This document shows positions 1 to 9,202 of a DNA stretch of 64,000 nt, in pieces (the stretch's first letter is position 1; each line of letters opens with the position of its first letter). A program made the translations under genes and the position numbers. The notes beneath the pieces are model-generated. The model saw only the letters and a list, made by a program, of their open reading frames with translations, searched no databases and had not been told where the DNA came from. Source of the stretch: Polynucleobacter sp. (GTDB lineage Bacteria > Pseudomonadota > Gammaproteobacteria > Burkholderiales > Burkholderiaceae); the NCBI RefSeq assembly GCF_030693775.1, contig NZ_JAUXZY010000005.1:310001-374000 (forward strand). The letters are read 5' to 3'.

Positions 1-707
1 ATAAGGCAATTGAAGAAGATGCGAATGCGATTTGCCCTCCGCCCCCGCTGTTCTTTCGGGCTTTAGAACTCACTCCATTAGAAGCGGTATCGGTGGTTAT
101 TCTTGGGCAAGACCCCTACCACTCGCCGGGCCTCGCGCAGGGTCTCGCATTTTCAATACCCGCTTCCGTTGTTCCCAGCTCACGCAGCTTTCCGAGCTCG
201 CTGCGCAACATCAGCAAAGCCTTAGAGCTCGAAGGGTTTGGTTCCTTGGCACATGGTGACTTACGTGATTGGGCCGAGCAAGGTGTCTTGCTTTTAAACA
301 CCGCGCTTAGCGTCAAACAAGGAGAGGCTGGCAGTCACTTTCATCTGGGCTGGCAGCATTGCATCAATGCATTGATCCGGCAACTGTCGATTGCTAAGCC
401 CAATTTAGTTTGGCTACTTTGGGGGGCGCACGCCCAATCCAAAATACCCCTGATTGAGCATGGGGAGCTTGGTTTAGAAGAGTCTAGCCATCTGATATTG
501 CAAGCCTCGCATCCTTCGGGCTTGGGGGTTTATAAAACGGCACAGCCTTTTTTAATTCAGCAGCGCGCGGGTGAACAGCCCGATGCGAGCTGCGGGCATT
601 TCACTAAAACCAATGATTGGTTGATTGCCCACGGCAAAGACCCCATTCGCTGGATTGGCCCCCAGCAGCAATCGAGACAAACCGGCTTATTTGCGGATAA
701 CCGTTAA
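1..707 (+). CDS. ung: Uracil-DNA glycosylase, family 1 (5' end outside window)
   Basis: Removes uracil from DNA at the start of base excision repair. The reading frame is open from base 3, so the N-terminus lies left of the window and this is not a broken gene. The catalytic water-activating motif GQDPYH is followed by a uracil-pocket segment (GLAFSIP). The LLLNTALSV segment and the C-terminal HPSGLG loop match family-1 enzymes, although HPSPLS is the commoner form of the last motif. The end overlaps the convergent membrane-protein gene by 21 nt. Confidence 0.95.
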   Translation, partial: KAIEEDANAICPPPPLFFRALELTPLEAVSVVILGQDPYHSPGLAQGLAFSIPASVVPSSRSFPSSLRNISKALELEGFGSLAHGDLRDWAEQGVLLLNTALSVKQGEAGSHFHLGWQHCINALIRQLSIAKPNLVWLLWGAHAQSKIPLIEHGELGLEESSHLILQASHPSGLGVYKTAQPFLIQQRAGEQPDASCGHFTKTNDWLIAHGKDPIRWIGPQQQSRQTGLFADNR

Positions 708-956
708 CAACAAACCCGCGAGCCAGGCCGATCCGATGGCAGTCAGCCATTCTGCAATCTGACCTGACTGAAATAGCCCTAAGGCCTGACCACCATACGA
801 TCCAGCAGTAGCCCCCAGAGAACCCACTAAGAAAAGGCCACAGAGCCCCAATAGGCCGGTTTTTTGGCGTGAGCGGCCAGGGTAAAAGTAATGTGCCGAC
901 CACCCAACGGCCGACCCAATCAGTAGAAAAGCCAAAAACCCCATGCGCATCCCCAT
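687..956 (-). CDS. Small GlsB/YeaQ-like membrane protein
   Basis: An 89-residue, glycine-rich protein with about three hydrophobic segments. A PGRSRQKTG turn follows the first segment and glycine-zipper-like pairs (GLCGLFLVGSLG) follow in the second. This pattern resembles the transglycosylase-associated/GlsB/YeaQ family, whose function is poorly defined. The frame stays open upstream into hemA, so the start is uncertain. ATG at 956 is used here, but ATG at 944 has a better-spaced GGGGAT behind it. It is convergent with ung and divergent from hemA. Confidence 0.6.
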   Translation of the reverse strand: MGMRMGFLAFLLIGSAVGWSAHYFYPGRSRQKTGLLGLCGLFLVGSLGATAGSYGGQALGLFQSGQIAEWLTAIGSAWLAGLLLTVIRK

Positions 957-987
957 TAAAACGCCATCAAACCTATAATTAGGGCCT

Positions 988-2376
988 ATGAAGCTGTTGA
1001 CCCTCGGCATCAATCATCACACAGCGCCAGTGGACGTTCGGGAAAAAGTCGCCTTTGACCCTGAATACCTCCAAGAAGCGTTGCATGACTTGCGCCAGCA
1101 CCTCAGCGGCGTCAGTCAATCTGGCTTGCCTGAAGCCACCATTTTGTCGACGTGCAATCGAACCGAACTGTATTGCGCCGCCAACGATGCCGACTCTGCC
1201 TCCCTCTTGCACAGCGCTACCTTTGATTGGCTCGCAAAAAGCCAGCAACTGGCTCCCAGCAGTTTAGAGCCCCATATTTATTCCTTGCCCCAGTCCGATG
1301 CTGTACGCCATGCGTTTCGGGTTGCGTGCGGCCTGGATTCCATGGTCCTTGGTGAAACCCAAATCCTCGGGCAAATGAAAGATGCGGTTCGTACAGCCAA
1401 TCAAGCAGGGGCACTCGGCACCTACTTAAACCAGCTCTTCCAAAAAACCTTTGCGGTTGCCAAAGAGGTACGGGGCTCAACCGAGATTGGCGCGCACTCG
1501 ATTTCGATGGCGGCAGCAGCAGTAAGGCTCTCCGAGCGCATCTTCGAAAAAATTGCCGAGCAGCGCGTTCTCTTTATCGGCGCAGGGGACATGATCTCCT
1601 TGTGCGCCACCCACTTTGTGGCACGCCAGCCCAAGCAAGTGGCGATTGCTAATCGCACGATTGAACGTGGCCAAGAATTAGCCGACTCAATTGCATCGCA
1701 AAATGTCGAAGCAGAATCATTCAAACTATCTGATTTACCGAGTCGCCTCCATGAGTTCGACATCATTGTGTCGTGTACCGCAAGCTCCTTGCCTATCATT
1801 GGGCTTGGTATGGTTGAGAGCGCTCTAAAGCAACGGCGCCGCAAGCCCATGGTGATGATTGACCTGGCGGTACCACGTGACTGCGAGCCAGAAATAGCCC
1901 GCTTAAATGACATTTACCTCTACACCGTCGACGACCTAGGTGTGATGATTCAGACGGGTAACTCGATGCGGCATGCGGCGGTAAGCCAAGCAGAAGCTAT
2001 TATCGAAGACCGCGTTGGCAACTTTATGCATTGGCTCAATGGCCGCAATACTGTGCCATTAATTCAGGACCTCCAGCAGCATGGCGAGCGCCTGCGTCAA
2101 ATTGAACTCGAGCGTGCCATGAAACGCCTGATGCGCGGTGATGACCCTCAAGATGTCCTCAATGCTATGGCGCAAGGCTTAACCAATAAGTTCTTGCATG
2201 GCTCACTCCATACCTTGCAGCACTCCAATGGTGCTGAACGCGATTCCTTGATTAAACTATTACCTAAATTATTTTCTACCCACTCGAGCGCCTACTCGCA
2301 CACCTATCATCATGCCGAGCCAGACTCTAGTAAACCTCCTCGTACAAACGACACATCCGACAAGAACGATCTTTAG
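988..2376 (+). CDS. hemA: Glutamyl-tRNA reductase
   Basis: NADPH-dependent reduction of glutamyl-tRNA(Glu) to glutamate-1-semialdehyde, the first committed step of C5 heme synthesis. The 462-residue product begins with the family motif [14 protein letters not shown]. It carries the catalytic cysteine in [11 protein letters not shown] (about residue 55), the [10 protein letters not shown] segment and a Rossmann region near FIGAGDM. The C-terminal dimerisation helix is followed by a low-complexity His/Ser-rich tail of about 35 residues, which makes it slightly long for the family. The stop is immediately followed by the prfA start codon, suggesting translational coupling. Confidence 0.97.
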   Translation: MKLLTLGINHHTAPVDVREKVAFDPEYLQEALHDLRQHLSGVSQSGLPEATILSTCNRTELYCAANDADSASLLHSATFDWLAKSQQLAPSSLEPHIYSLPQSDAVRHAFRVACGLDSMVLGETQILGQMKDAVRTANQAGALGTYLNQLFQKTFAVAKEVRGSTEIGAHSISMAAAAVRLSERIFEKIAEQRVLFIGAGDMISLCATHFVARQPKQVAIANRTIERGQELADSIASQNVEAESFKLSDLPSRLHEFDIIVSCTASSLPIIGLGMVESALKQRRRKPMVMIDLAVPRDCEPEIARLNDIYLYTVDDLGVMIQTGNSMRHAAVSQAEAIIEDRVGNFMHWLNGRNTVPLIQDLQQHGERLRQIELERAMKRLMRGDDPQDVLNAMAQGLTNKFLHGSLHTLQHSNGAERDSLIKLLPKLFSTHSSAYSHTYHHAEPDSSKPPRTNDTSDKNDL

Positions 2377-3456
2377 ATGAAACCCAGCATGCGCGCCAAG
2401 CTGGAGCATCTTGATACTCGCTTGGCTGAATTAAATTCCCTGTTAACGCTTGAAGAGTCCACCAAAGACATGGACGTCTATCGCAAATTAACGCGCGAGC
2501 ACTCGGACATTGCAACGGTTGTTGAGCAATTTGGCTTGTATCGTCAAGCAGAGTCCGACTTGGCCGCGGCCGAAGGCATGCGCTCAGACCCAGAGATGAA
2601 GGCCTTTGCCGACGAAGAGCAAAAGGCGGCATCGGCGAAGATGATTGAGCTGGAAGCCAGTCTGCAAAAGGCCTTGCTGCCCAAAGATGAAAACGATGAT
2701 CGCAACGTCTTTCTGGAAATTCGGGCGGGTACGGGCGGCGATGAGAGCGCCCTCTTTGCAGCCGATTTATTGCGCATGTATACCCGCTTTGCAGAGCGTC
2801 AGGGCTGGAAAATCGAGCTTGTAAATTCCGCTGAGTCGGATCTCGGCGGTTACAAAGAAGTGGTGTTGCGCCTCGTTGGTCAATCGGTGTACTCCCGCCT
2901 TAAGTTTGAATCTGGGGGGCATCGGGTACAGCGCGTCCCCCAAACCGAAACCCAAGGGCGCATTCATACGTCGGCATGTACTGTAGCAGTGATGCCTGAA
3001 GCCGATGAAATCGAGGCTGTCAAAATTAATCCCGCTGAATTACGCATCGATACCTTCAGGGCTTCGGGCGCTGGCGGCCAGCACATCAATAAAACCGATT
3101 CGGCTGTGCGCATTACGCATTTGCCTACTGGCATCGTGGTGGAGTGCCAAGATGACCGAAGCCAACACCGCAACAAAGAGCAGGCCATGAAAGTCCTAGT
3201 CTCCCGCATCATGGATGGACGCCAACGCGAACAGCATCAACAGGAAGCGCAAACCCGCAAATCCCTTATTGGATCCGGTGATCGCAGTGACCGCATCCGG
3301 ACCTATAACTTCCCCCAGGGCCGAATTACTGATCACCGCATTAATCTCACGCTCTACAAGATTGATGCCATGATGGATGGCGATATTGATGATTTATGCA
3401 ATGCCCTGGCCAGCGAGCATCAAGCGGAGTTACTTGCAGCCCTTGGCGAGAGCTAA
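2377..3456 (+). CDS. prfA: Peptide chain release factor 1
   Basis: Recognises UAA and UAG stop codons and triggers peptide release on the ribosome. The 359-residue product has the GGQ catalytic tripeptide at residues 233-235, which PrmC methylates. The PxT anticodon-like tripeptide reads PQT at 188-190, where Escherichia coli has PAT. The neighbours (hemA directly upstream with zero spacing, prmC 35 nt downstream) form the common hemA-prfA-prmC operon. Confidence 0.97.
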   Translation: MKPSMRAKLEHLDTRLAELNSLLTLEESTKDMDVYRKLTREHSDIATVVEQFGLYRQAESDLAAAEGMRSDPEMKAFADEEQKAASAKMIELEASLQKALLPKDENDDRNVFLEIRAGTGGDESALFAADLLRMYTRFAERQGWKIELVNSAESDLGGYKEVVLRLVGQSVYSRLKFESGGHRVQRVPQTETQGRIHTSACTVAVMPEADEIEAVKINPAELRIDTFRASGAGGQHINKTDSAVRITHLPTGIVVECQDDRSQHRNKEQAMKVLVSRIMDGRQREQHQQEAQTRKSLIGSGDRSDRIRTYNFPQGRITDHRINLTLYKIDAMMDGDIDDLCNALASEHQAELLAALGES

Positions 3457-3491
3457 GCCGCCTCAATCCTTTTTGGCGTTCATTTGAACCG

Positions 3492-4373
3492 ATGACGACT
3501 CTGCGTTCCTTGCTAAATGAAACTGGCTTGCCCAAAAATGAAGCGCGCCTGCTTCTAGCCCATTTGCTTGAAATCCACCTGCAGCTACCCAAGTCGGCTT
3601 TACTAACGCACGATGGCATGGAAGTCAGCAATACCTTTTTAGAAGAGTGGCAACTGCTCGAGCAACGCCGCCTGCAGGGGGAGCCGATTGCCTACCTCAT
3701 GGGTAAGCGTGGCTTTCATGCGATCGACCTTATGGTGGGCCCAGGGGTCCTTATTCCTCGGCCAGAGACTGAGCTCTTGGTTGACTTAGGATTGGATGAA
3801 TTGAACCGTATCATCAATAATGAAAATGCTTTAAATGAGAGTAAGCATTCGCTTACTATACTTGATTTGGGTACGGGCTCCGGTGCAATAGCCCTGGCGA
3901 TTGCAGCCAGCCAGCCCAAGGTGAGAGTGGTGGCGACCGATGCATCACAGGCTGCACTGGGTATTGCGCAGCAGAATGCAGCGCACCTGAAGCTGAAGGA
4001 TCGGGTCTCGTTTTGCCTTGGTCATTGGTATGGGGCACTGCATACCCCTGGCAATACTCACTATCGTTTTGATCTGATTCTTAGCAACCCGCCCTACATT
4101 GCGGCGAATGATCCGCACCTCAGCAAGGGTGATCTGCGTTTTGAGCCGCAAAATGCTCTGACCGATTTTGGCTCGGGACTCACATGCCTGGCCACCATCA
4201 TCGATGGCGCCTTGGCCCATTTGAAGCCTGGCGGTCTCTTGGCAGTAGAGCATGGGTTTGATCAGTCCCCTCATGTTTTAGAGCAGCTGGCTTTGGCTGG
4301 TTTTCAGGACATTACGCCACATCGGGATTTGGCTGGCCATTGGCGGGTCGCCTCTGGCCGCAAACCCATTTAG
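3492..4373 (+). CDS. prmC: Release factor glutamine methyltransferase
   Basis: Uses S-adenosylmethionine to methylate the glutamine of the GGQ motif in release factors. The SAM-binding motif LDLGTGSGAIALAIA lies near residue 125 and the substrate-binding NPPY motif near residue 200. The frame is open further upstream, overlapping the end of prfA. ATG 3492 (MTTLRSLL, 293 residues) is chosen because the extra 32 residues resemble no family N-terminus and 293 is the usual length. It lies in an operon with its substrate gene prfA. Confidence 0.95.
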   Translation: MTTLRSLLNETGLPKNEARLLLAHLLEIHLQLPKSALLTHDGMEVSNTFLEEWQLLEQRRLQGEPIAYLMGKRGFHAIDLMVGPGVLIPRPETELLVDLGLDELNRIINNENALNESKHSLTILDLGTGSGAIALAIAASQPKVRVVATDASQAALGIAQQNAAHLKLKDRVSFCLGHWYGALHTPGNTHYRFDLILSNPPYIAANDPHLSKGDLRFEPQNALTDFGSGLTCLATIIDGALAHLKPGGLLAVEHGFDQSPHVLEQLALAGFQDITPHRDLAGHWRVASGRKPI

Positions 4374-4446
4374 GGCAAATCGATAACCCTATTTTTGATT
4401 CGGTCTTAAAATTGCTTAACTAATTTTGTACACATGGAGTAACGCA

Positions 4447-4755
4447 ATGGATACCCAAGCTCAAATCAAAGAAATTGTCACCAGCCACCCCGTCGTGCTG
4501 TTTATGAAAGGCACCCCCCAGTTTCCGCAGTGCGGCTTTTCCGGCAATGCGATTAACATCCTGCGGGCTTGCGGCGCCGACAATCTGCATACCGTCAATG
4601 TGTTTGATGATGAAAGCATTCGTCAAGGCATCAAACAATACGCCAACTGGCCAACCATCCCCCAGCTCTACATCCACGGTGAATTTATCGGCGGCTCGGA
4701 CATCATGACCGAGATGTTTCAAAGTGGCGAACTCAAGCAGTTGATTCAGGGTTAA
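4447..4755 (+). CDS. grxD: Monothiol glutaredoxin, Grx4 type
   Basis: A 102-residue CGFS-type glutaredoxin that binds and transfers [2Fe-2S] clusters with glutathione rather than acting as a general disulfide reductase. Visible signatures are the KGTP loop, the CGFS active site (FPQCGFSGNA), the WPTIPQLYI segment and the GGSDI glutathione-binding loop. GGAG lies about 9 nt ahead of ATG 4447. It probably shares transcription with the hemA-prfA-prmC genes upstream (73 nt gap). Confidence 0.96.
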   Translation: MDTQAQIKEIVTSHPVVLFMKGTPQFPQCGFSGNAINILRACGADNLHTVNVFDDESIRQGIKQYANWPTIPQLYIHGEFIGGSDIMTEMFQSGELKQLIQG

Positions 4756-4836
4756 TTTTTTAGCGGCTTGTGGTGATTAGCGACCTAGCTAAAACTGCGG
4801 GCCTCTTTTTTGAATTACCCGGTATTTTGAGTTAAA

Positions 4837-4870
4837 TTGTAATAACAATGTCATTACAAAGTGGTATTCT
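4837..4870 (+). promoter_or_regulatory. Near-perfect palindrome plus extended -10 ahead of the GNAT TA pair
   Basis: A 23-bp imperfect palindrome at 4837-4859 has 7-bp outer arms (TTGTAAT/ATTACAA) and matching inner bases, with mismatches only at the centre and one flanking position pair. Directly downstream is TGGTATTCT (4862-4870), an extended -10-like sequence. The position 50-80 bp ahead of the antitoxin start fits an operator for autorepression by the toxin-antitoxin complex. That role is inferred from how this TA class usually works. Confidence 0.55.
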
Positions 4871-4921
4871 GTCGATATGCGTTCCTCTAGCGCACTTCTG
4901 AACTGAGACTACTGACTGACA

Positions 4922-5221
4922 ATGCCCGCAGCACTCCGAAATCACAGCAAACGCGAAGCACTCAATCTGCGCATTAAGGCAGAGGAGCGGGACTTAATTG
5001 ATCGCGCCGCCAAGGTACAACACAAAAATAGAACGGACTTTATTTTGGATGCAGCCCGGCTAATAGCGGAAGAGGCCTTATTAGATCAGCGCCTCATTCA
5101 GGTCGACCCCAAAACCCATGCCGAGTTTATTGCGCGACTGGATGCACCAATTGTTCAATCAGATGTAAATGCACGCCTGCGCAAAACCATGGCTACCCCC
5201 GCACCGTGGGATAAGCAGTGA
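4922..5221 (+). CDS. DUF1778 antitoxin (TacA/AtaR-like)
   Basis: A 99-residue protein with an N-terminal ribbon-helix-helix segment (LNLRIKAEERDLIDRAA, residues 17-33) and the following NRTDFILDAA helix typical of DUF1778. Such antitoxins bind their own promoter through the N-terminus and neutralise a GNAT toxin with the C-terminal tail, here ending in a TPAPW segment. It overlaps the downstream acetyltransferase gene by 4 nt (GTGA), the usual arrangement for this pair. Confidence 0.9.
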   Translation: MPAALRNHSKREALNLRIKAEERDLIDRAAKVQHKNRTDFILDAARLIAEEALLDQRLIQVDPKTHAEFIARLDAPIVQSDVNARLRKTMATPAPWDKQ

Positions 5222-5709
5222 ATTTAGTAGGGCCGGCTTTACTTGATACAACACACCACCTTGACGCATTTCAATCCGGTGTGGATACATTGGATTATTG
5301 GCTAAGGCATAGGGCCCGTAAAAATCAAGCGTCGGGTGCATCACGCACCTATGTGGTTTGTAAGGCATCTACCGTATTAGCGTATTACTGCCTAGCTAGT
5401 GGGTCTCTGACAGGCGAGCATTCCTCTTCTAGCCGCTTTAGTCGCAATATGCCCAATCCCATTCCGGTTGTCATACTCGGGCGACTTGCCGTCGATCAAT
5501 TACTCCACGGCAAAGGGATTGGCAGGGCATTGGTTCGTGATGCCTGCCTACGCGTTGAGCAAGCAGCCGATGTATTGGGAATTCGGGGGATTGTGGTGCA
5601 CGCACTTTCTCTGGAAGCAAAATCGTTTTATGAAAAAATGGGGTTTGATGCGGCAAAACACGATCCCATGATGCTGATGATCACCTTAAAAGATTTAGAG
5701 TCACTTTAA
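5218..5709 (+). CDS. GNAT-family toxin of type II TA system (TacT/AtaT-like)
   Basis: A 163-residue acetyltransferase with a GNAT fold. The acetyl-CoA pyrophosphate-binding loop is QLLHGKGIGRALV (Q/RxxGxG/A type, about residues 92-104), followed by SFYEKMGF near residue 140. Characterised relatives block translation by acetylating the amino group of charged aminoacyl-tRNA. Which tRNA this one targets cannot be told from sequence. The start is GTG at 5218, overlapping the antitoxin stop, so translation is probably coupled. Confidence 0.88.
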   Translation: MNLVGPALLDTTHHLDAFQSGVDTLDYWLRHRARKNQASGASRTYVVCKASTVLAYYCLASGSLTGEHSSSSRFSRNMPNPIPVVILGRLAVDQLLHGKGIGRALVRDACLRVEQAADVLGIRGIVVHALSLEAKSFYEKMGFDAAKHDPMMLMITLKDLESL

Positions 5710-5722
5710 TCTAGCGTAATCT

Positions 5723-7006
5723 ATGCCCATGTCTTTTGATCTCAGCGCCCTTCTCTTTCTTGGTCTACTCATTGCAGTCTGCACTGGGCTGTTGATCTAC
5801 CTTTTGACCTTGCGAAGCCGCTTTAGCAGTGCGGAGCTTGCCCTTGCCGAACAAACAGCTTTAGTTGCAAGTCTACGTACGGAGCGCGATACAGCCTTGC
5901 AAAATGCCATTCGCCTAGAGGCGGCACTGGACTCGGAACGCAAGCAAGGCCTTGGTCGAATTGAGTCACTCAACGAAGCGAAAGAAGCTCTAACTACTCA
6001 GTTTAAAAATCTCGCGAACGATATCTTGGACGATAAAACACGCCGCTTTACTGAACAAAATGCCTTAAGTCTGGATGCTTTGCTGAAGCCTTTGCAAACC
6101 AAGTTGACGGAGTTTAAAGAGCAGGTATCGACCTCCTATGCCAATGAATCCCGCGAGCGTTTTGCTCTCAAAAGTGAGATCGAGCGACTCTCGGCATTAA
6201 ATGTCAAGATGTCGGATGAGACCCGATCGCTTACGCAAGCATTAAAGGGTGACTCCAAAATCCAGGGCAACTGGGGCGAGCTCGTTCTGGAATCCATTCT
6301 CGAATCGTCCGGTCTTCGCAAAGGCGAAGAGTACCTTGTGCAAGATAGCCATACTCAAGTGGATGGTTCACGCTTACAGCCCGACATTGTGGTGCGCTTA
6401 CCCGAAGGTCGCCATTTGGTAGTCGATAGTAAGGTATCGATTACCGCCTATGCGCGCCATGCGGAATCAGCAGATGCCGATACAGCACAGATTGAACTCA
6501 ACGCCCACATACAGTCGCTGCGCCAACATATTCAGGGGCTCTCCAGTAAGAATTACAGCTCCCTTTATGGAGTTGGCTCGGTGGACTTCGTCTTGATGTT
6601 TATTCCAATTGAACCTGCATTTTTATTGGCCCTTAAGTCTGCTCCCAATCTCTATCAAGAGGCGCTCGCAAAGAATATTGTTTTGGTATGCCCTAGCACC
6701 CTGATGGCGACACTCCGTACCGTTGCCCATTTATGGCGGCAAGACCACCAGAATAAAAATGCCTTAGAAATTGCCCGCCAATGCGGCGCGCTCTACGATA
6801 AATTTGTTGGTTTCATTGATGATATGGAAAAGCTAGGTCAACGGATTGATCAGGCTCAAACCAGTTACCACGATGCCTTTAACAAACTTAAAACGGGTAA
6901 AGGCAATTTAATACGTACGGCAGAGAAGGTGCGTGAGCTGGGTGTGAAGCCCAGTAAAACACTACCGACAGGCTTATTGGATTCCACAGCCGATACCGAC
7001 GAATAA
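5723..7006 (+). CDS. rmuC: DNA recombination protein RmuC homologue
   Basis: A 427-residue protein with one N-terminal membrane segment (about residues 8-28) and a long coiled coil (about 30-180). The conserved RmuC nuclease-like core starts at GNWGELVLESILE and includes VDSKVSITAY and the VLVCPSTLMATLR region. Family members limit inversions and rearrangements at short repeats; the biochemical activity is not well established. ATG 5723 or 5729 are both possible. It follows the TA pair by 13 nt. Confidence 0.93.
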   Translation: MPMSFDLSALLFLGLLIAVCTGLLIYLLTLRSRFSSAELALAEQTALVASLRTERDTALQNAIRLEAALDSERKQGLGRIESLNEAKEALTTQFKNLANDILDDKTRRFTEQNALSLDALLKPLQTKLTEFKEQVSTSYANESRERFALKSEIERLSALNVKMSDETRSLTQALKGDSKIQGNWGELVLESILESSGLRKGEEYLVQDSHTQVDGSRLQPDIVVRLPEGRHLVVDSKVSITAYARHAESADADTAQIELNAHIQSLRQHIQGLSSKNYSSLYGVGSVDFVLMFIPIEPAFLLALKSAPNLYQEALAKNIVLVCPSTLMATLRTVAHLWRQDHQNKNALEIARQCGALYDKFVGFIDDMEKLGQRIDQAQTSYHDAFNKLKTGKGNLIRTAEKVRELGVKPSKTLPTGLLDSTADTDE

Positions 7007-7034
7007 TTATTTTTCGGGTTATGTGACTATATAA

Positions 7035-7068
7035 AAAAATCCCACCGCATCACTGCAGTGGGATTTTT
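7035..7068. terminator. Bidirectional terminator between rmuC and phasin
   Basis: Inverted repeat with 11-bp arms (AAAAATCCCAC at 7035-7045, GTGGGATTTTT at 7058-7068) and a 12-nt loop. A-tract and T-tract flanks give a U-run on either strand. It sits between the convergent rmuC and phasin genes and can serve both. Confidence 0.85.
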
Positions 7069-7112
7069 GCTTATTAAGCTGCCAACTAAGGCACTAAAGC
7101 GGGCGCACCAAA

Positions 7113-7697
7113 TTAAGCAGCTTTGCGGCTACGTGTTGCTGGTGTTGCTGCTTTTTTCACTTGAGCAACTTGACCCTGAAATGCTTCAAATGCTTGCTCA
7201 GCGTTTTTCTCAGCAGTAGCCAATGCATCCTTGCTTACTGCGCGGAATTGCTCAAAGCCCTGCAAGGCGCTACCGTAACCAGTTTTGATTGCGGATACAA
7301 ATGCATCTGAACCAGCTGGTGCGTTAGCAGAAATGGTGTTGATCCACTCTTGCATGCCCTTTTGAAACTGGTCAATGCTGGACTCAACCACGTTGTTCAA
7401 TTCTTTATTGCTGTCACGCAATACTTTAGTTACTTTCTTTTGGTATGCAGCAGCTTGTGTGCCAGCATCTTGCAACAGATCAGCAGTGATCAGATCAGTC
7501 ACTTGCTTTGGGTCTTTCGCGCTCAGTACTTGAGTAATGCTATCTTGTACGTTCACTAATGCATCTTTGGATGCGGCGTAGTTCAGTTCGGCTAATTTTT
7601 GTGCATTCTCTAAGGCAGCTTCGCTGAGTGCGAATGAGCTTTCTAAGCCCTTGCTGCTGATTTGCGACAATTTAGCGTTGATTTGGTCTTGGTTCAT
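7113..7697 (-). CDS. Phasin family protein
   Basis: A 194-residue, alanine- and glutamine-rich, almost wholly helical protein that begins MNQDQINAKLSQISSKGLE and ends in a basic KKAATPATRSRKAA tail. This is the layout of PhaP-type phasins, which coat polyhydroxyalkanoate granules. ATG 7697 has GGAG 8 nt upstream, and the 41 extra codons open upstream do not look like protein. No PHA synthase gene is in the window. The gene is divergent from an MHS transporter and probably regulated by the repeats between them. Confidence 0.9.
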   Translation of the reverse strand: MNQDQINAKLSQISSKGLESSFALSEAALENAQKLAELNYAASKDALVNVQDSITQVLSAKDPKQVTDLITADLLQDAGTQAAAYQKKVTKVLRDSNKELNNVVESSIDQFQKGMQEWINTISANAPAGSDAFVSAIKTGYGSALQGFEQFRAVSKDALATAEKNAEQAFEAFQGQVAQVKKAATPATRSRKAA

Positions 7698-7779
7698 GTG
7701 ATGCTCCGTTTCAATAAGTAAGATTGCAAAATAGGATTTAAGGTAATGCCTAATTTGGTAGCGCACTATCTGTTTGATA

Positions 7780-7852
7780 TTGCACCGCACCATATAAATG
7801 TAACTGATGCAGTGCAACAAATCAAGTGTTTTTGTTGCAAAGCAACAAAATA
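7780..7852. promoter_or_regulatory. PhaR-like repeats between phasin and transporter genes
   Basis: Copies of a GCAMCAAA-type element occur at 7787-7797 (GCACCATATAA), 7814-7824 (GCAACAAATCA) and 7842-7852 (GCAACAAAATA). An inverted GCAACAA lies at 7832-7838 and forms a 9-bp-arm hairpin with the last copy. The 7814 copy fits the consensus GCAMMAAWTMD that I recall for the Ralstonia PHA regulator PhaR. Binding is inferred, and phaR itself is not in the window. Confidence 0.45.
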
Positions 7853-7870
7853 ATAGAAAAAGAGTCTAAA

Positions 7871-9202
7871 TTGAATGAAATCAGCACATTAGATCGTAAA
7901 AAAGAGGCCAAATCCTACCGAAAAGTGGCCTCTGCCGCCTGCTTTGGTACTTTTTTAGAGTGGTATGACTTTCTAACCTTTGCCACGTTGGCGGTCACCT
8001 TTGGACCCCTCTTCTTCCCCAGCAGTGATCCCGCAGCCAGTCTGTTATTCAGCTTAGCTACATTTGGGGTTGGCATGGTGGTACGGCCACTCGGCGCAGC
8101 CTACTTTGGGTCTCTCGGTGATCGGATTGGACGTAGGCCCGTCTTCATGATCACGATTGCCCTGATGGGCTTTGCTACCCTCGCAGTGGGTTTTTTACCG
8201 ACCTATGCACAAATTGGAATTGCGGCCCCGATCATGCTGGTGATTCTGCGCTTATTGCAGGGACTGTCTGCCGGTGGTGAGATTGGTGGCAGTGCTGTCT
8301 TTTTAACGGAGCACGCTGGGGATTCCAATCGGGGATTTAAAACCAGCTTTCTGTCGACCATGGGCCCGCTCGGTATCTTAGCGTCCACTTTGCAAATTGC
8401 CTTATTGCAATTCTTCTTAACGCCAGAGCAATTTCAGGAGTGGGGCTGGCGTGTACCGTTTTGGGTTTCCCTTGTGCTATTCGTGATTGCCTTTAAGGTG
8501 CGCATGGCCCTGGAAGAAACGCCCATCTTTACGGAGATGCGCAAAGAGAATAAGCGATCTTCTTCACCCTTAATGGATAACTTTCGGGATCAGGAGACCC
8601 GTAAGCGGATGTTCTTATTGTTCTTCTGTATCTCAGCAGGCGGCGCAGTCCTGTTCTTTTGCATGCAGGTCTACACCGCGATCTTTCTCAAAACGGCACT
8701 GGGCATTGCGCCCAAGACGGTCGATGCCTTAAGCATCACCGCCACACTCGCGCTACTACCCCTCACCATTCTGGCTGGGGCGATCTCAGACCGAGTAGGC
8801 AGAAGACCGGTTGTGATTAGCGGTTTAATTATTGGCGCGCTCGCGATATTGCCGGCCTTTCAGTTCTTGCAATACCTGGCAGCGGCAGTGCAATTAAATC
8901 TCCTGCTCGCCGGCTTCACTCTCATTTGCCTATCAATTCCATTGGCGCTGGTGGTTGGGCCTCAAATCGCCTTACTGGCGGAGCTCTTCCCTGCGCGCAC
9001 CCGAAATAGTGCAGCAACTCTACCGCACAACTTAGCCGCAGGATGGATCGGAGGGATGCTACCGTTCATTGTGACTTGGCTGAACAAGGCAACGGGAAAC
9101 AATTTAGCGGGCTTGTGGTATCCGACGCTCTTCTTGGCGACAGCTGCGATCGTGGCGGTGTTTTATTTACCAGAGACGCGGGATGTCAATTTGGCCAAAT
9201 AA
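7871..9202 (+). CDS. MFS transporter, metabolite:H+ symporter (MHS) type
   Basis: A twelve-TM secondary transporter. The first helix motif FLEWYDF, the loop-2/3 motif GDRIGRRPVF, a repeat of that motif (SDRVGRRPV) and LLQGLSAGGEIGG are signatures of the MHS group, whose members carry organic acids, proline/betaine or shikimate. The substrate cannot be named. GTG 7826 is also in frame but has no ribosome-binding site and would place a regulatory repeat inside the gene. TTG 7871 has AAAGAG 6 nt upstream and gives 443 residues. Confidence 0.85.
   Translation: MNEISTLDRKKEAKSYRKVASAACFGTFLEWYDFLTFATLAVTFGPLFFPSSDPAASLLFSLATFGVGMVVRPLGAAYFGSLGDRIGRRPVFMITIALMGFATLAVGFLPTYAQIGIAAPIMLVILRLLQGLSAGGEIGGSAVFLTEHAGDSNRGFKTSFLSTMGPLGILASTLQIALLQFFLTPEQFQEWGWRVPFWVSLVLFVIAFKVRMALEETPIFTEMRKENKRSSSPLMDNFRDQETRKRMFLLFFCISAGGAVLFFCMQVYTAIFLKTALGIAPKTVDALSITATLALLPLTILAGAISDRVGRRPVVISGLIIGALAILPAFQFLQYLAAAVQLNLLLAGFTLICLSIPLALVVGPQIALLAELFPARTRNSAATLPHNLAAGWIGGMLPFIVTWLNKATGNNLAGLWYPTLFLATAAIVAVFYLPETRDVNLAK

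Noticed and set aside
3..92. ung looks truncated when started at GTG 93
   Set aside because: The frame is open to base 3 and codes for family-like residues; the gene is simply cut by the window edge.
4756..4836. Terminator after grxD
   Set aside because: No convincing stem with adequate arms and T-run could be paired.
7826..7870. GTG start for the MHS transporter adding 15 residues
   Set aside because: No ribosome-binding site, and the segment contains a regulatory-looking hairpin.
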